Source of the DNA: Lachnospiraceae bacterium
Lineage (GTDB): Bacteria; Bacillota; Clostridia; Lachnospirales; Lachnospiraceae
Direction: 5' to 3'
Length of the DNA stretch: 57,192 nucleotides
Assembly (NCBI GenBank): GCA_022510705.1
Contig: JAFLSX010000007.1
Location: forward strand, 1-57,192
The position numbers and the translations under genes were made by a program. The notes under the pieces were generated by a model. That model worked only from the letters and a program-made list of their open reading frames with translations, had not been told where the DNA came from and ran no database searches. Numbering within the stretch: the stretch's first letter is position 1; each line of letters begins with the position of its first letter. Shown in pieces: positions 1 through 9,600 of this stretch.

Positions 1-156
1 CACGGAAAGAGAGGCAACCGCATCGGAAGCCTCTTCATAAGCGGGACAGCAACGATATACTTCGGCTCGGCGGTTTTCTAAAAGCCGTCGGTTTTTCAGC
101 TGTCTGGCATCATATTCACGTTGTATGGCGTCGTATTGGGCGTTCGTTAAGCTCAC
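1..156 (-). CDS. dnaC: DnaC/DnaI-like helicase loader, N-terminus only (cut by window edge)
   Basis: Only the first 52 codons are in the window; the gene runs off the left edge. It begins with GTG at 156, preceded by GAGGAG at good spacing and 11 bp after the stop of dnaD, so the two are probably co-transcribed and translationally close. The visible peptide starts MSLTNAQYDAIQREYDARQ and is rich in Arg, Gln and Glu, like the N-terminal helical region of clostridial IstB/DnaC-type ATPases. The AAA+ domain would lie beyond the edge. Family knowledge: these proteins load the replicative helicase DnaB/DnaC. The order dnaD then dnaC-like loader is usual in Clostridia and supports the call. The ATPase motifs cannot be seen here, so function rests on the N-terminus and context. 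Confidence 0.72.
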   Translation of the reverse strand, partial: MSLTNAQYDAIQREYDARQLKNRRLLENRRAEVYRCCPAYEEASDAVASLSV

Positions 157-167
157 GTCAATCTCCT

Positions 168-1196
168 CTATTTACTAAGCAGCTTGGCCTCTAACTCTTC
201 AAAATCATAATCTCTTTGAGAAAATTGATTAAAACGATTGCTGCCGGATTGTGCGGTTTTGGATTGCCGGCGTTTCTGATAAAGCTCGTCAATACGCTGA
301 ATATCTGATTTGCGATGTACGTTTTCCTTTTTCCAGCTGCTTAAAATACCCTCGGCATATTCAAAACGGTGGCTGTCCGTAGCCATCACGGTACGTTCAC
401 AGGCCTCGGAAATAATGTCCGTAGAAAAACCGTACTCCTTGATCCAGCGGTTGATATATTCCAGCTCTTTGGAAGTGGGCGCACTGTTCTTACCCAATTC
501 TTTCATAATAGTATATACCGATTTGTCGTATCTGGCTGCAAACTTCTCCGCCTGCTTGGGGGTGGTAATACCGGACTTAGCCCAGTTTAAAGCTACGGCT
601 TCTATATACTTAAAGTCTTTCTTGCCCCGCTCCACACAGTATTGGATCAAATAATCTATGAGATCGTCTGAAAAATGCAGGCAGTCCGAAAAATACAGAA
701 TACACTTTAATTCACTAACACTTAAAGGACGGCCTATATAGGATTCTGCTACAAACAAAAGCTGGGAAGAGGAGGCATTGCCCTTAAAAGTGCGCAAGTC
801 GTCCGCGGAATAGGAGGGCTTGGCATAGGACTCTTCCTCCTGACGGGGAACGATGGATACAATGGGAGCAGAAACAGTCGGGGCGCTCTTTGCGGTATCA
901 GTGCCAAGTTCCCTTAAATGAATGCCGGTCAGCGTCTTGGATTCGTCAAAATCCAGTGACAAAAGCTGCATTTTCTCCCAATATTTCAAAGCGCGCATAA
1001 CGTCCTTTTCCGTATGATTAAATTTGTCGGCAATTTCGGACACACTGGTAGAACGATTGGCACTCATCATGCGCAGCAGATAAAGATACACTTTTATCTG
1101 GGCGTCATTTGCATCTTTCATGTACTCGTCAATAAACTTGTTAGAGAGTACCGTAGCCTCTAAGCAGTTTTCCTGATAAATTAAAAAATTCCCCAT
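168..1196 (-). CDS. dnaD: DnaD-domain replication initiation protein
   Basis: About 342 residues. The N-terminal third is a winged-helix-like region (residues about 20-95, with a DNA-binding style helix around SVSEIADKFNHTEKDVMRAL). Two DnaD/DnaB2 modules follow, each ending in a Y-x3-I/V-x3-W type motif: YIEAVALNWAKSG and YAEGILSSWKKEN. Family knowledge: such proteins bridge DnaA at the origin and the helicase loader during primosome assembly. The ATG at 1196 is preferred because AGGTG sits about 9 bases upstream; a GTG at 1208 would add four residues (MCEV). The gene is followed at once by a DnaC-like loader gene. Upstream is an extended -10 promoter and a cluster of DnaA-box-like sites, suggesting DnaA-linked control. 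Confidence 0.88.
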   Translation of the reverse strand: MGNFLIYQENCLEATVLSNKFIDEYMKDANDAQIKVYLYLLRMMSANRSTSVSEIADKFNHTEKDVMRALKYWEKMQLLSLDFDESKTLTGIHLRELGTDTAKSAPTVSAPIVSIVPRQEEESYAKPSYSADDLRTFKGNASSSQLLFVAESYIGRPLSVSELKCILYFSDCLHFSDDLIDYLIQYCVERGKKDFKYIEAVALNWAKSGITTPKQAEKFAARYDKSVYTIMKELGKNSAPTSKELEYINRWIKEYGFSTDIISEACERTVMATDSHRFEYAEGILSSWKKENVHRKSDIQRIDELYQKRRQSKTAQSGSNRFNQFSQRDYDFEELEAKLLSK

Positions 1197-1256
1197 AACT
1201 TCACACACCTATTCTCGTGCCGAGTCCAATTTATGTCCGGCTATTTGACAAGGACA

Positions 1257-1285
1257 AGTATAGCACATTCTTTTTAAAAAAGGAA
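1257..1285 (-). promoter_or_regulatory. Candidate promoter of dnaD-dnaC operon
   Basis: On the minus strand, TATACT at 1262-1257 is preceded by TGC, giving an extended -10 element. No good -35 hexamer is present at the expected distance (TTCCTT at 1285-1280), which fits an extended -10 or activated promoter. The predicted start near 1250 leaves a leader of about 55 bases before the dnaD ATG. Confidence 0.5.
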
Positions 1286-1332
1286 TAGGCATTCTGCTGA
1301 AAAGCCTTGTAAACACTGGGATTGCGGGATAT

Positions 1333-1502
1333 TGTGGATAATGTGGAAAATGTGGATGAACGAAAAAACGCCTGTTTTTTAATGGGGGTTTTATAGAAAA
1401 ATTCCACACTTTAGAATTTTTAGAATATCCACAGCTAAAATAATAATATCCACAATTTTTAGAATTCAAAAATCCCGAAAAAATTGTGGATATTGTGGAA
1501 AA
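1333..1502. promoter_or_regulatory. Cluster of eight DnaA-box-like 9-mers
   Basis: Between murC and the dnaD promoter are repeated TGTGGAnnn 9-mers. TGTGGATAA at 1333-1341 is the perfect consensus (TTATCCACA on minus). TGTGGAAAA at 1342-1350 and TGTGGATGA at 1351-1359 follow with no gap. Minus-strand boxes lie at 1400-1408 (two mismatches), 1425-1433 and 1446-1454 (one mismatch each). TGTGGATAT at 1485-1493 and TGTGGAAAA at 1494-1502 are again contiguous and end at the murC stop. The last sites also form an inverted repeat, CCACAATTTTT 1450-1460 with AAAAATTGTGG 1479-1489, which may end murC transcription. DnaA-box clusters upstream of helicase-loading genes are known in Bacillus; function here is inferred. 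Confidence 0.72.
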
Positions 1503-2882
1503 CTATATTCCCAGAAGATTTTCCCCGATTTTGTGGACATCTCCGGCCCCCATAGTTATCAACAAATCATCGTTGATACAATTTTGTAATAAAAAATTTT
1601 CAATCTCATCGAAGGACGGAAGATAAAAGCAGTCACAGCCCAGCTTTTTTAGCTCATCTAATAGGGTACGGGAACTGATACCTAATGTATCGGTCTCCCT
1701 GGCGGCATAGACATCTGCTAAAACCACCTTGTCTGCCAGAGCCAGAGCTTTGGCAAAATCTCCTAAAAAGGCTTTGGTCCTGGAATATGTGTGGGGCTGG
1801 AAAACACACCAGAGCGTTTTGTGAGGATATTTTGCGGCTGCTTTTAAAGTTGCGGTAATTTCTGTGGGGTGATGCGCATAATCATCTATTATGGTAACAC
1901 CGCCTATACTGCCCTTGTATTCAAACCGCCTCTCGGTACCCCGAAATGCTCCTAAGGCTTTTATGCTGACTGCAGGGTCGATGTCAAGTAAATCCGCTAA
2001 TGCCAGAGCTGCCAGCGCATTGCAGATATTGTGCTCTCCGGGAACGGAAAGAGAAACCTCTCTGCGCCTGTTTTCCGGTGTATGCAAAGTAAAGGCAGGA
2101 CAACCCTTATCATTGTAGGAAATCTCCTCGGGATAGTAATCGTTTTTACTGTCCATGCCAAAGGTGATCACACGGCAGGGCAGCCCTTCCGTGATTTCTG
2201 AGAGTTTATCAATACTGCCGCCCACGATCAGAGTGCCGTCCGCAGGAAGCAATTCGGCAAAACGTCTAAAGGAGTGACGGATATCTTCGATATCTTTAAA
2301 AAAGTCCAAATGATCTTCTTCTATATTAAGGATAATACCGATACGGGGAAAGAAACTTAAAAAGCTATTGGTATATTCGCAGGCCTCTGTCACAAAGTAG
2401 CCGGAATGTCCGACGCGAATATTCCCGCCGATGGTATTTAGTATGCCGCCGATGGACAGGGTAGGATCCAGATCCGCCTGCAGCAAAATCTCAGACACCA
2501 TGGAAGTGGTAGTAGTCTTGCCGTGGGTGCCGCTTATGGCAATGGGAGTTTGGTAGTTGCGCATCATCTGTCCTAATAGCTCCGCTCTTGTCAGGCTGGG
2601 AATACCGGACTCTTTGACGGCAATGTATTCGGGATTATCGGGATGAATGGCGCTGGTAAAAACAGCACAATCAATATCCGGTGTAATATTGCTTGCATGC
2701 TGGCCATAAAAAACGGTAATGCCCTTTGCTTCCAGGGCTTCCGTGAGAGCTGATTTTTCTCGATCGGAACCGCTGACTTTAAAACCTGCTTCCCGCAGAA
2801 CCTCGGCGAGTCCGCTCATGCTGATACCGCCGATGCCTACAAAATATATGTGTGCAGGATGATGAAAATCAATCTGATACAT
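1503..2882 (-). CDS. murC: UDP-N-acetylmuramate--L-alanine ligase
   Basis: 459 residues, normal for MurC. The enzyme adds L-alanine to UDP-MurNAc with ATP, the first peptide step of cytoplasmic peptidoglycan precursor synthesis. The N-terminus carries the Rossmann-like UDP-MurNAc domain (YFVGIGGISMSGLAEVL). The central domain has the Mur ligase P-loop SGTHGKTTTTSM, followed by the acidic motif EACEYTNSFL and NIEEDHLDFF. The C-terminal ligase domain has DDYAHHPTEI and FQPHTYSRT. The ATG at 2882 is the natural start. It is followed downstream by the DnaA-box region and then dnaD on the same strand. A weak promoter is seen upstream on the minus strand. Confident assignment. Confidence 0.97.
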   Translation of the reverse strand: MYQIDFHHPAHIYFVGIGGISMSGLAEVLREAGFKVSGSDREKSALTEALEAKGITVFYGQHASNITPDIDCAVFTSAIHPDNPEYIAVKESGIPSLTRAELLGQMMRNYQTPIAISGTHGKTTTTSMVSEILLQADLDPTLSIGGILNTIGGNIRVGHSGYFVTEACEYTNSFLSFFPRIGIILNIEEDHLDFFKDIEDIRHSFRRFAELLPADGTLIVGGSIDKLSEITEGLPCRVITFGMDSKNDYYPEEISYNDKGCPAFTLHTPENRRREVSLSVPGEHNICNALAALALADLLDIDPAVSIKALGAFRGTERRFEYKGSIGGVTIIDDYAHHPTEITATLKAAAKYPHKTLWCVFQPHTYSRTKAFLGDFAKALALADKVVLADVYAARETDTLGISSRTLLDELKKLGCDCFYLPSFDEIENFLLQNCINDDLLITMGAGDVHKIGENLLGI

Positions 2883-3127
2883 AATGCTACTTCCTATTTC
2901 CTTAAATTTTATATTCTAATATTATTATACGCATTTACGAAATAAAAAACAAATAGTAAATGCATATACGGTTAAAAAATTACAAATTACTCAATTTGAC
3001 AAGAAAAAATGACCGACAGCTTCACGGGAATAGTCATAATGCACAAAAAACACAAGGCATAATTGGATAAAATGTAAATAATACACATAAAAATGGTAAA
3101 AAAGTCATATTTTTTTCGTGAGAATGA
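2883..3127. other. AT-rich divergent intergenic region murC/glgC
   Basis: This divergent spacer contains the murC promoter near its left end and leads into the glgC promoter at its right end. The rest is A/T-rich with homopolymer runs and no convincing gene; the few short reading frames lack ribosome binding sites. A TTGACA at 2996-3001 has no partner -10 at the right distance. Confidence 0.5.
2924..2952 (-). promoter_or_regulatory. murC: Candidate murC promoter
   Basis: On the minus strand TATAAT (2929-2924) is preceded, after 17 bp, by TTGTTT (2952-2947). The -10 is perfect and the -35 matches only the TTG half. It lies about 40 bp upstream of the murC ATG. Confidence 0.5.
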
Positions 3128-3156
3128 TTTACCTTTTCAAAGTGGTGTGATATAAT
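3128..3156 (+). promoter_or_regulatory. glgC-glgD-spoVG promoter, extended -10
   Basis: TTTACC (3128-3133), 17 bp spacer, then TGaTATAAT with a perfect -10 at 3151-3156 and an extended TG at 3148-3149. It is 47 bp upstream of the glgC ATG and is the only strong promoter seen for the three-gene run. Confidence 0.72.
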
Positions 3157-3203
3157 AGGTGAAAACATTAGAACCGTAGTGACTAGTTGTAAGAGGTGAT
3201 AGT

Positions 3204-4472
3204 ATGATTAGAAAAGAAATGATTGCCATGTTACTGGCCGGCGGCCAGGGAAGCCGCCTGGGTGTCCTGACATCCAAAGTAGCAAAACCGGCAGTTTCTT
3301 TTGGGGGGAAGTATCGCATTATCGATTTTCCGCTGAGTAACTGCATCAATTCAGGAGTGGACACGGTAGGTGTCCTGACACAGTATCAGCCCCTTAGGCT
3401 GAATACCCATATCGGAATCGGTATTCCTTGGGATCTTGACAGGAATATCGGCGGAGTTTCGGTATTGCCGCCTTACGAGAAAAGCTCCAACAGTGAGTGG
3501 TACACCGGTACAGCCAATGCCATTTACCAGAACATTGACTATATGGAAAGTTTCAATCCGGAATACGTACTGATTCTTTCGGGTGACCATATCTACAAGA
3601 TGGATTATGAGGTGATGTTGGATTTCCACAAGGCAAACAATGCGGAGGTTACCATTGCGGTTATGCCTGTTCCTGTAGAGGAGGCCAGCCGTTTTGGTAT
3701 CATTATCACTGACGAGAACCGAAAGATTCAGGATTTTGAGGAGAAGCCCGCTAATCCCAGAAGCAATCTGGCCAGTATGGGTATTTATATCTTTAACTGG
3801 AAGACGTTGCGGGAATCTTTGATCGCTATGGCAGAGCAGCCCAAGCTGGATTTCGGCAAGCATGTCATTCCTTATTGCCATGAGAAGGGACAGCCTCTGT
3901 ACGCATACGAATTTAACGGTTACTGGAAGGATGTAGGAACCTTAAGCTCTTATTGGGAGGCCAATATGGAGCTGATCGACATTGTTCCCGAGTTTAACCT
4001 TTATGAAGAATATTGGAAAATCTATACTAAGAGTGAGAGTCTTCCCCCTCAGTATGTTTCCGAGGACAGTGTGATAGAGCGCAGTATTATCGGTGAGGGT
4101 ACGGATATATACGGCAAAGTATATAATTCCGTGATCGGCTGTGGCGTTACCATCGGTAAGGATACCGTGGTGCGGGATTCCATCATTATGAATAACACCA
4201 CTATTGAGGCAGGCTGTGAAATCAATAAGGCGATCATTGCGGAGAATGTTACCATTTCCAGCGGCGTGCAGTTAGGTGTAGGTGAGGAGGCCGAGAATGA
4301 TACCGCACCCCATATATATAATAACGGACTTGTTACCATAGGTGAGAAGAGTGTAATTCCTAAGGGTATCCAGGTAGGCAAGAATACAGTTATATCCGGC
4401 GTTACAACGGCGGAAGACTACGAAAATTCCACTCTCGCAAGTGGTAAATCTTTGATCAAGGCAGGTGAATAA
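3204..4472 (+). CDS. glgC: Glucose-1-phosphate adenylyltransferase, catalytic subunit
   Basis: 422 residues. Makes ADP-glucose from ATP and glucose-1-phosphate, the committed step of bacterial glycogen synthesis. The N-terminal nucleotidyltransferase motif is [19 protein letters not shown], with an intact G-x-G-x-R-L-x-x-L-T pattern. Further family signatures are [10 protein letters not shown], the substrate region EEKPANPR and YWKDVGT. The C-terminal 120 residues form the left-handed beta-helix with hexapeptide repeats. Start ATG has AGAGGTGA just upstream. glgD follows after two bases, so the products probably form the GlgC/GlgD hetero-oligomer known in Firmicutes. glgP lies 14 kb downstream. 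Confidence 0.97.
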   Translation: MIRKEMIAMLLAGGQGSRLGVLTSKVAKPAVSFGGKYRIIDFPLSNCINSGVDTVGVLTQYQPLRLNTHIGIGIPWDLDRNIGGVSVLPPYEKSSNSEWYTGTANAIYQNIDYMESFNPEYVLILSGDHIYKMDYEVMLDFHKANNAEVTIAVMPVPVEEASRFGIIITDENRKIQDFEEKPANPRSNLASMGIYIFNWKTLRESLIAMAEQPKLDFGKHVIPYCHEKGQPLYAYEFNGYWKDVGTLSSYWEANMELIDIVPEFNLYEEYWKIYTKSESLPPQYVSEDSVIERSIIGEGTDIYGKVYNSVIGCGVTIGKDTVVRDSIIMNNTTIEAGCEINKAIIAENVTISSGVQLGVGEEAENDTAPHIYNNGLVTIGEKSVIPKGIQVGKNTVISGVTTAEDYENSTLASGKSLIKAGE

Positions 4473-4474
4473 CA

Positions 4475-5593
4475 GTGAGAGCAATCGGAATTATTTTAGC
4501 AGGCGGCAATAATCATCGCATGAAGGAACTATCTCACAGGCGAGCTATCAGCGCTATGCCTGTAGCGGGAAGTTACCGCAGCATTGACTTCGCACTTAGC
4601 AATATGTCCAATTCCAGGATTCAGAAGGTGGCCGTATTTACCCAGTATAACTCCGGAAGTCTGAATGAACACCTGAATTCGTCCAAATGGTGGGACTTTG
4701 GACGTAAGCAGGGGGGCCTCTATGTACTGACTCCGACGGTGACCTCGGAGAACAGCAATTGGTACCGCGGCACTGCAGATGCTATTTATCAGAATCTGGA
4801 CTTCTTAAAGAGAAGCCATGAGCCCTATGTGGTAATTGCCTCCGGTGACTGTGTATATAAAATGGATTTCAATAAGGTATTGGAGTACCATATCGAAAAG
4901 AAAGCAGATATTACCGTAGTCTGCAAGGAAATGGAACCCGGGGTAAATATGGATCGTTACGGTACCGTCAAGATGAACGAGGACTGCCGTGTTGAGGAGT
5001 TTGAAGAGAAACCTCTGGTAGCCAAGACCAACACGGTTTCCTGCGGTATCTATGTAATCCGCAGACGCCAGCTGATCGAGATGATAGAGCACTGTGCGGA
5101 AGAGGACAGATACGATTTTGTTAGGGATATTTTGATTCGTCATAAGGATATCAAACGTATCTATGGCTATAAGATTAAGGATTATTGGCGTAATATTGCA
5201 TCGGTGGAAGATTATTTTGGCACCAATATGGACTTCCTTAAGCCGGAAGTACGTAATTATTTCTTCAGACAGTATCCGGATATCTATTCCAAGGTCGATG
5301 ATCTTCCTCCCGCAAAGTACAATGTGGGGGCACATATTAAAAACAGCTTGATCTCCAGTGGTTGTATTGTGAACGGTGTGGTGGAGAATTCTGTGGTATT
5401 CAAAAAAGGATATATCGGAAATAACTGTACCATTAAGAATTCTGTCATTTTAAATGATGTCTATATCGGGGACAATACACATATAGAGAACTGTATTGTG
5501 GAGAGCAACAGTACGATCAGAGCGAATTCCTATCTGGTAGGGGAAGAAGGCATTAAGATTGTGGTGGAAAGAGATGAAAGATATGTAATTTAA
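4475..5593 (+). CDS. glgD: Glucose-1-phosphate adenylyltransferase regulatory subunit GlgD
   Basis: 372 residues, GTG start two bases after the glgC stop, with CAGGTGAA as ribosome site inside the end of glgC. Overall fold matches GlgC (nucleotidyltransferase domain then beta-helix repeats, e.g. NSVILNDVYIGDNTHIENC). The catalytic loop is altered: GGNNHRMKELSHRRAISAMP replaces the canonical GxGxRLxxLT loop, and SGDCVYKMDF replaces [10 protein letters not shown]. This is what is known for GlgD, a non-catalytic partner that modulates GlgC. It lies in the middle of the glgC-glgD-spoVG run. Confidence 0.94.
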   Translation: MRAIGIILAGGNNHRMKELSHRRAISAMPVAGSYRSIDFALSNMSNSRIQKVAVFTQYNSGSLNEHLNSSKWWDFGRKQGGLYVLTPTVTSENSNWYRGTADAIYQNLDFLKRSHEPYVVIASGDCVYKMDFNKVLEYHIEKKADITVVCKEMEPGVNMDRYGTVKMNEDCRVEEFEEKPLVAKTNTVSCGIYVIRRRQLIEMIEHCAEEDRYDFVRDILIRHKDIKRIYGYKIKDYWRNIASVEDYFGTNMDFLKPEVRNYFFRQYPDIYSKVDDLPPAKYNVGAHIKNSLISSGCIVNGVVENSVVFKKGYIGNNCTIKNSVILNDVYIGDNTHIENCIVESNSTIRANSYLVGEEGIKIVVERDERYVI

Positions 5594-5612
5594 TTATTAA
5601 GGGGGGTTTATA

Positions 5613-5906
5613 ATGCAGATAACAGATGTTCGTGTTCGCAGGATCACAAAGGAAGGTAAGATGAAAGCGATCGTGTCCATTACGATAGATGATGAATTTG
5701 TCGTACATGACATCAAGGTAATCGAAGGGGAAAAGGGATTGTTCATTGCAATGCCCAGTAAGAAAGCAACGGATGGCGAATACCGTGATATAGCACACCC
5801 CATTAATTCGGGAACCAGAGAAGCCATTCAACAGATTATTCTGGAAGGCTATGAGAAAGCCCTTTTGGAACCGGAAGAAACAAACGAAAATAAGAAAAGA
5901 GCGTAA
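5613..5906 (+). CDS. spoVG: SpoVG family regulator
   Basis: 97 residues beginning [20 protein letters not shown], with the family segment [20 protein letters not shown] in the middle. Strong ribosome site (AAGGGGGG) upstream, 19 bp after glgD. Family knowledge: SpoVG is a small beta-rich nucleic-acid-binding regulator, first found through spore cortex and septation phenotypes in Bacillus, and also influences virulence and metabolism genes in other Firmicutes. Placement behind glgC-glgD under one promoter suggests co-expression with glycogen synthesis. A strong terminator follows. Confidence 0.95.
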   Translation: MQITDVRVRRITKEGKMKAIVSITIDDEFVVHDIKVIEGEKGLFIAMPSKKATDGEYRDIAHPINSGTREAIQQIILEGYEKALLEPEETNENKKRA

Positions 5907-5918
5907 TGTGCTTGGAAG

Positions 5919-5951
5919 GACGCTGCATCCATAGGATGCAGCGTCTTTTTT
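5919..5951 (+). terminator. Intrinsic terminator after spoVG
   Basis: Perfect 12-bp stem GACGCTGCATCC (5919-5930) / GGATGCAGCGTC (5934-5945) with a three-base loop, followed by a run of T. It closes the glgC-glgD-spoVG operon. Confidence 0.93.
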
Positions 5952-6041
5952 CTTGCAAGCTTTTCACGTGCAATGTATACTTAGGATAGCGAGGGGCACA
6001 GTAAGGGGAAAAGACCGCGACCGAGCCGGCGAGGTATTGTT

Positions 6042-6047
6042 TATAAT
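6042..6047 (+). promoter_or_regulatory. Candidate -10 element for pth-mfd
   Basis: TATAAT at 6042-6047, 16 bp before the pth start. No convincing -35 is present and the position implies a very short leader, so this is tentative. Confidence 0.3.
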
Positions 6048-6062
6048 AAGAAGGGAATTCAT

Positions 6063-6653
6063 ATGTTTATAATTGTAGGATTGGGAAATCCGGGGCGGGA
6101 GTATGAGGATACCAGGCATAATATCGGATTTCATGTCATAGAAACATTAGCGGAGCAGGAGCAGATTCCGGTTCTTGAAAAAAAGCATCGTGCACTGATA
6201 GGAAAAGGGTATATTGGCGGACAGAAAGTCATTTTGGCAAAACCTCTGACATATATGAATCTAAGTGGGGAATCCGTCCGGGAGCTGGTAGACTATTATA
6301 AGATTGATGAAAGGGAAGAACTGATAATCGTTTCCGATGATATCAGTCTGCCCCCGGGACAGTTAAGACTGCGTAAAAAAGGAAGCGCAGGGGGGCATAA
6401 CGGCCTGAAAAACATTATTGCCCATTTAGGGCATGAAGAGTTTATGCGCCTTAAAATGGGTGTGGGAGAAAAGCCGGAAGGCTGGGATCTGGCCGATTAT
6501 GTGTTGGGGCATTTTTCACGGGAAGAAAAAAAGGAAATGGAAAAAGCGGCAGGAGAGGCAGCCGATGCGATTCGTACGTTACTTCGTGACGGGCCTGCTG
6601 CAGCTATGAACGATTTTAACAAAAAGGCTGTAAAACAGCAAAATGAGGGATAG
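6063..6653 (+). CDS. pth: Peptidyl-tRNA hydrolase
   Basis: 196 residues, usual for Pth. It cleaves peptidyl-tRNA released from stalled ribosomes and recycles tRNA. Signatures: GLGNPGREYEDTRHNIGF at the N-terminus with the catalytic His in RHNIG; LTYMNLSGESV; and DDISLPPGQLRLRKKGSAGG followed by HNGLKNI. ATG at 6063 has AAGGGAATT upstream. The gene is two bases before mfd, an order common in Firmicutes (pth-mfd), so co-transcription is expected. Confidence 0.97.
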   Translation: MFIIVGLGNPGREYEDTRHNIGFHVIETLAEQEQIPVLEKKHRALIGKGYIGGQKVILAKPLTYMNLSGESVRELVDYYKIDEREELIIVSDDISLPPGQLRLRKKGSAGGHNGLKNIIAHLGHEEFMRLKMGVGEKPEGWDLADYVLGHFSREEKKEMEKAAGEAADAIRTLLRDGPAAAMNDFNKKAVKQQNEG

Positions 6654-6655
6654 AC

Positions 6656-9600
6656 ATGCAGGCATTACTGGCACCTCTGCGGGAACTGGCAGAGTATGAG
6701 GAAATAGAAAAGCTGATAGAAAACGGCCGGCCGGCCGCTATTACCGGCTGTGTGGATTCCCAAAAGCTGCATATGGTCTACGGTCTGGGAAAGCATTTTA
6801 AGTATCGGATCATCATCACTTACAGTGATTTGCGGGCCCGGGAGATTTATGAAGAGTATAAATTTTATGACAGAAATGTCATTTTTTATCCGGCAAAGGA
6901 TCTGATATTCTTTCAGGCGGATATACACGGAAATAAGCTGACTACGGAACGGGTGAAAGTCCTGCGCCGCATGGCGGAGGAACGCCCCTTTACGCTCGTT
7001 ACGACCTTTGCTGCCCTGATGGCACCGCAGACTGTCTGGAAACCCGAAGATACGGTCCTGATTGATAAAAAAACAGCATTGGAAGAGGAAAAACTGGCAG
7101 AACGGCTGGTAGCAATGGGCTATGAGAAAAGCTATCAGGTGGAAGTGCCGGGACAGTTTTCCATTCGGGGCGGCATTGTGGATATCTTTGATGTGACGGA
7201 GGAGAATCCCTACCGCATCGAACTGTGGGGGGATGAGGTAGAGTCCATCCGCAGTTTTGACGTGTTGAGCCAGCGCTCCATTGAGCAGCTCTCTTCCCTG
7301 CGTATCTATCCGGCTTCGGAATTTGTGCTTGGAGAAAAGGCGCTTTTGGCCGGTTTTGCACGCTTGGAGAAAGAGGCTTCAGAGAGGGAGGCTTTGTTTA
7401 GGGAGCGTTTTCAGACCGAGGAAGCCCACCGGATAGCCATGCAGATCAAAGAATTGAAGGAACAGGCACTGGAATTTCAAAATTATTCCTCTCTGGAAGG
7501 TTATATCCGCTATTTTTATGAAGAAAAGGAATTAAAAAATCTGTTAGAACTTTTGCCTTCCGGACACTGTCTGTTTCTGGATGAGCCGGCTCGCATCAGA
7601 GAGCAGGCGGAAGCGGTGGAATTGGAATTTCGAGAAAGTATGAGCAGCAGGGCGGAGAAAGGATATATTCTCTCCGGACAGATGGATCTGCTTTTTAGTA
7701 TGGAGCAAGTAGCTGCTATGATCCAGCGCACCAGTTTTGTGACGCTAGCGGCCATGGAACTGAGAAATCCACTGATCAAGGTGCAGCGGCACTTTGATAT
7801 ACAGGTCAGAAGTGTTTCTTCCTATAATAACAGCTTTGAGTCACTGGTGAAAGATTTAAAGCGCTATAAGAAGAACGGTTACAGGGTACTGCTTTTGTCA
7901 GGTTCCCGCACCAGAGCCGAAAGGCTGGCGGAGGATTTAAGGGAACAGGAACTGTCGGCAGTCTATACCCAGAATCCGGAAAGAGAGGTACAGCCCGGAG
8001 AGGTGTTGACTTATTATGGGCATGTGGGAAAGGGCTTCGAATATCCTCTTTTAAAGTTTGTGGTGATCGCGGAAAGTGACATCTTTGGAGCGGGACGTAA
8101 GAAGAAAAAGCGTAAACCCCGATATGAAGGTCAGAAAATAAAAGACTTTAATGAGCTGCGTGTGGGAGATTATGTGGTACATGAAAGCCACGGCCTGGGT
8201 ATCTACCGCGGTATTGAAAAAGTAGAGGTGGAGAAAGTTGTCAAAGACTACTTAAAGATAGAATATCGAAATGGCGGTAATCTGTATATTCTGGCCACCG
8301 GTCTGGATGTTATCCAGAAATACGCTTCTGCAGATGCCAAAACACCTAAATTAAATAAGCTGGGAAGTCAGGAGTGGAATAAGACCAAGGCCAAAGTGCG
8401 CACCGCCGTGAACGAGGTGGCCAAGGACTTGGTGGAACTGTATGCCATCAGACAACAGTCGGAAGGATTTCAGTATGGTCCGGATACCGTATGGCAGAGG
8501 GAGTTTGAAGAGATGTTTCCTTTTGAGGAGACGGAGGACCAGCTGGCAGCCATTGCAGATACCAAGGCGGATATGGAGAGTAAAAAGATTATGGACCGCT
8601 TAATCTGCGGTGACGTGGGTTACGGTAAGACGGAAATTGCCATTCGGGCTGCATTTAAGGCAGTACAGGAGGGCAAGCAGGTAGTCTATCTGGTGCCGAC
8701 AACCATTCTGGCGCAGCAGCATTTTGGCACCTTTACCCAGCGGATGAAGGATTTTCCCGTAAGAATTGAACTTTTATCCCGGTTTCGCAGCACCGCACAA
8801 CAGAAGAAAACCATAGAAGATCTGAAAAAGGGTATGGCGGATATTGTGATCGGTACCCATAGGGTGCTGTCCGATGATGTGGCCTTTAAGGATTTGGGGC
8901 TGTTGATCATTGATGAGGAACAGCGCTTTGGTGTGGCACATAAAGAGAAAATCAAGAAGATGAAGGAAAATGTGGATGTCCTGACATTGACAGCCACGCC
9001 CATTCCACGTACCCTGCATATGAGTCTGATCGGTATTCGGGATATGAGCGTCCTTGAGGAGGCGCCCGGTGACAGACAGCCCATTCAGACCTACGTTATG
9101 GAATATAATGAAGAAATGGTGCGGGAGGCTATTGTGCGGGAACTTGCCAGAGAAGGGCAGGTATACTATGTTTACAATCGGGTGAACAATATTGCGGATG
9201 TCACTGCTGTCCTGCAACGGTTGGTGCCGGAGGCGGAGGTGGCATTTGCCCATGGGCAGATGAAGGAGCAGGAACTGGAACGTATCATGTATGATTTTAT
9301 AAACGGTGAAATTGACGTGCTGGTATCCACCACAATCATTGAAACGGGACTGGATATCTCCAACGTGAATACCATGATCATCCATGATTCCGACAACATG
9401 GGACTCTCCCAGCTCTATCAGCTGCGCGGCAGGGTGGGCCGCTCTAACAGGACAGCCTATGCTTTCCTAATGTATAGACGGGATAAAATGCTTAAGGAAG
9501 TGGCTGAAAAGCGACTGGCAGCCATCAAAGAATTTACTGAGTTGGGGAGCGGTTTTAAGATTGCCATGCGGGATCTGGAAATCAGAGGCGCGGGTAATCT

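Noticed and set aside
1209..1469. 86-residue minus-strand frame in the DnaA-box region
   Set aside because: It is low-complexity translation of the repeated TGTGGA boxes, has no ribosome site and no recognisable domain.
2996..3001. TTGACA as -35 of a plus-strand promoter in the murC/glgC gap
   Set aside because: No -10 at 16-19 bp; the nearest CATAAT is over 30 bp away.
8774..9385. Long minus-strand frame inside mfd
   Set aside because: Entirely within conserved helicase motifs of mfd on the other strand; a shadow frame with no ribosome site.
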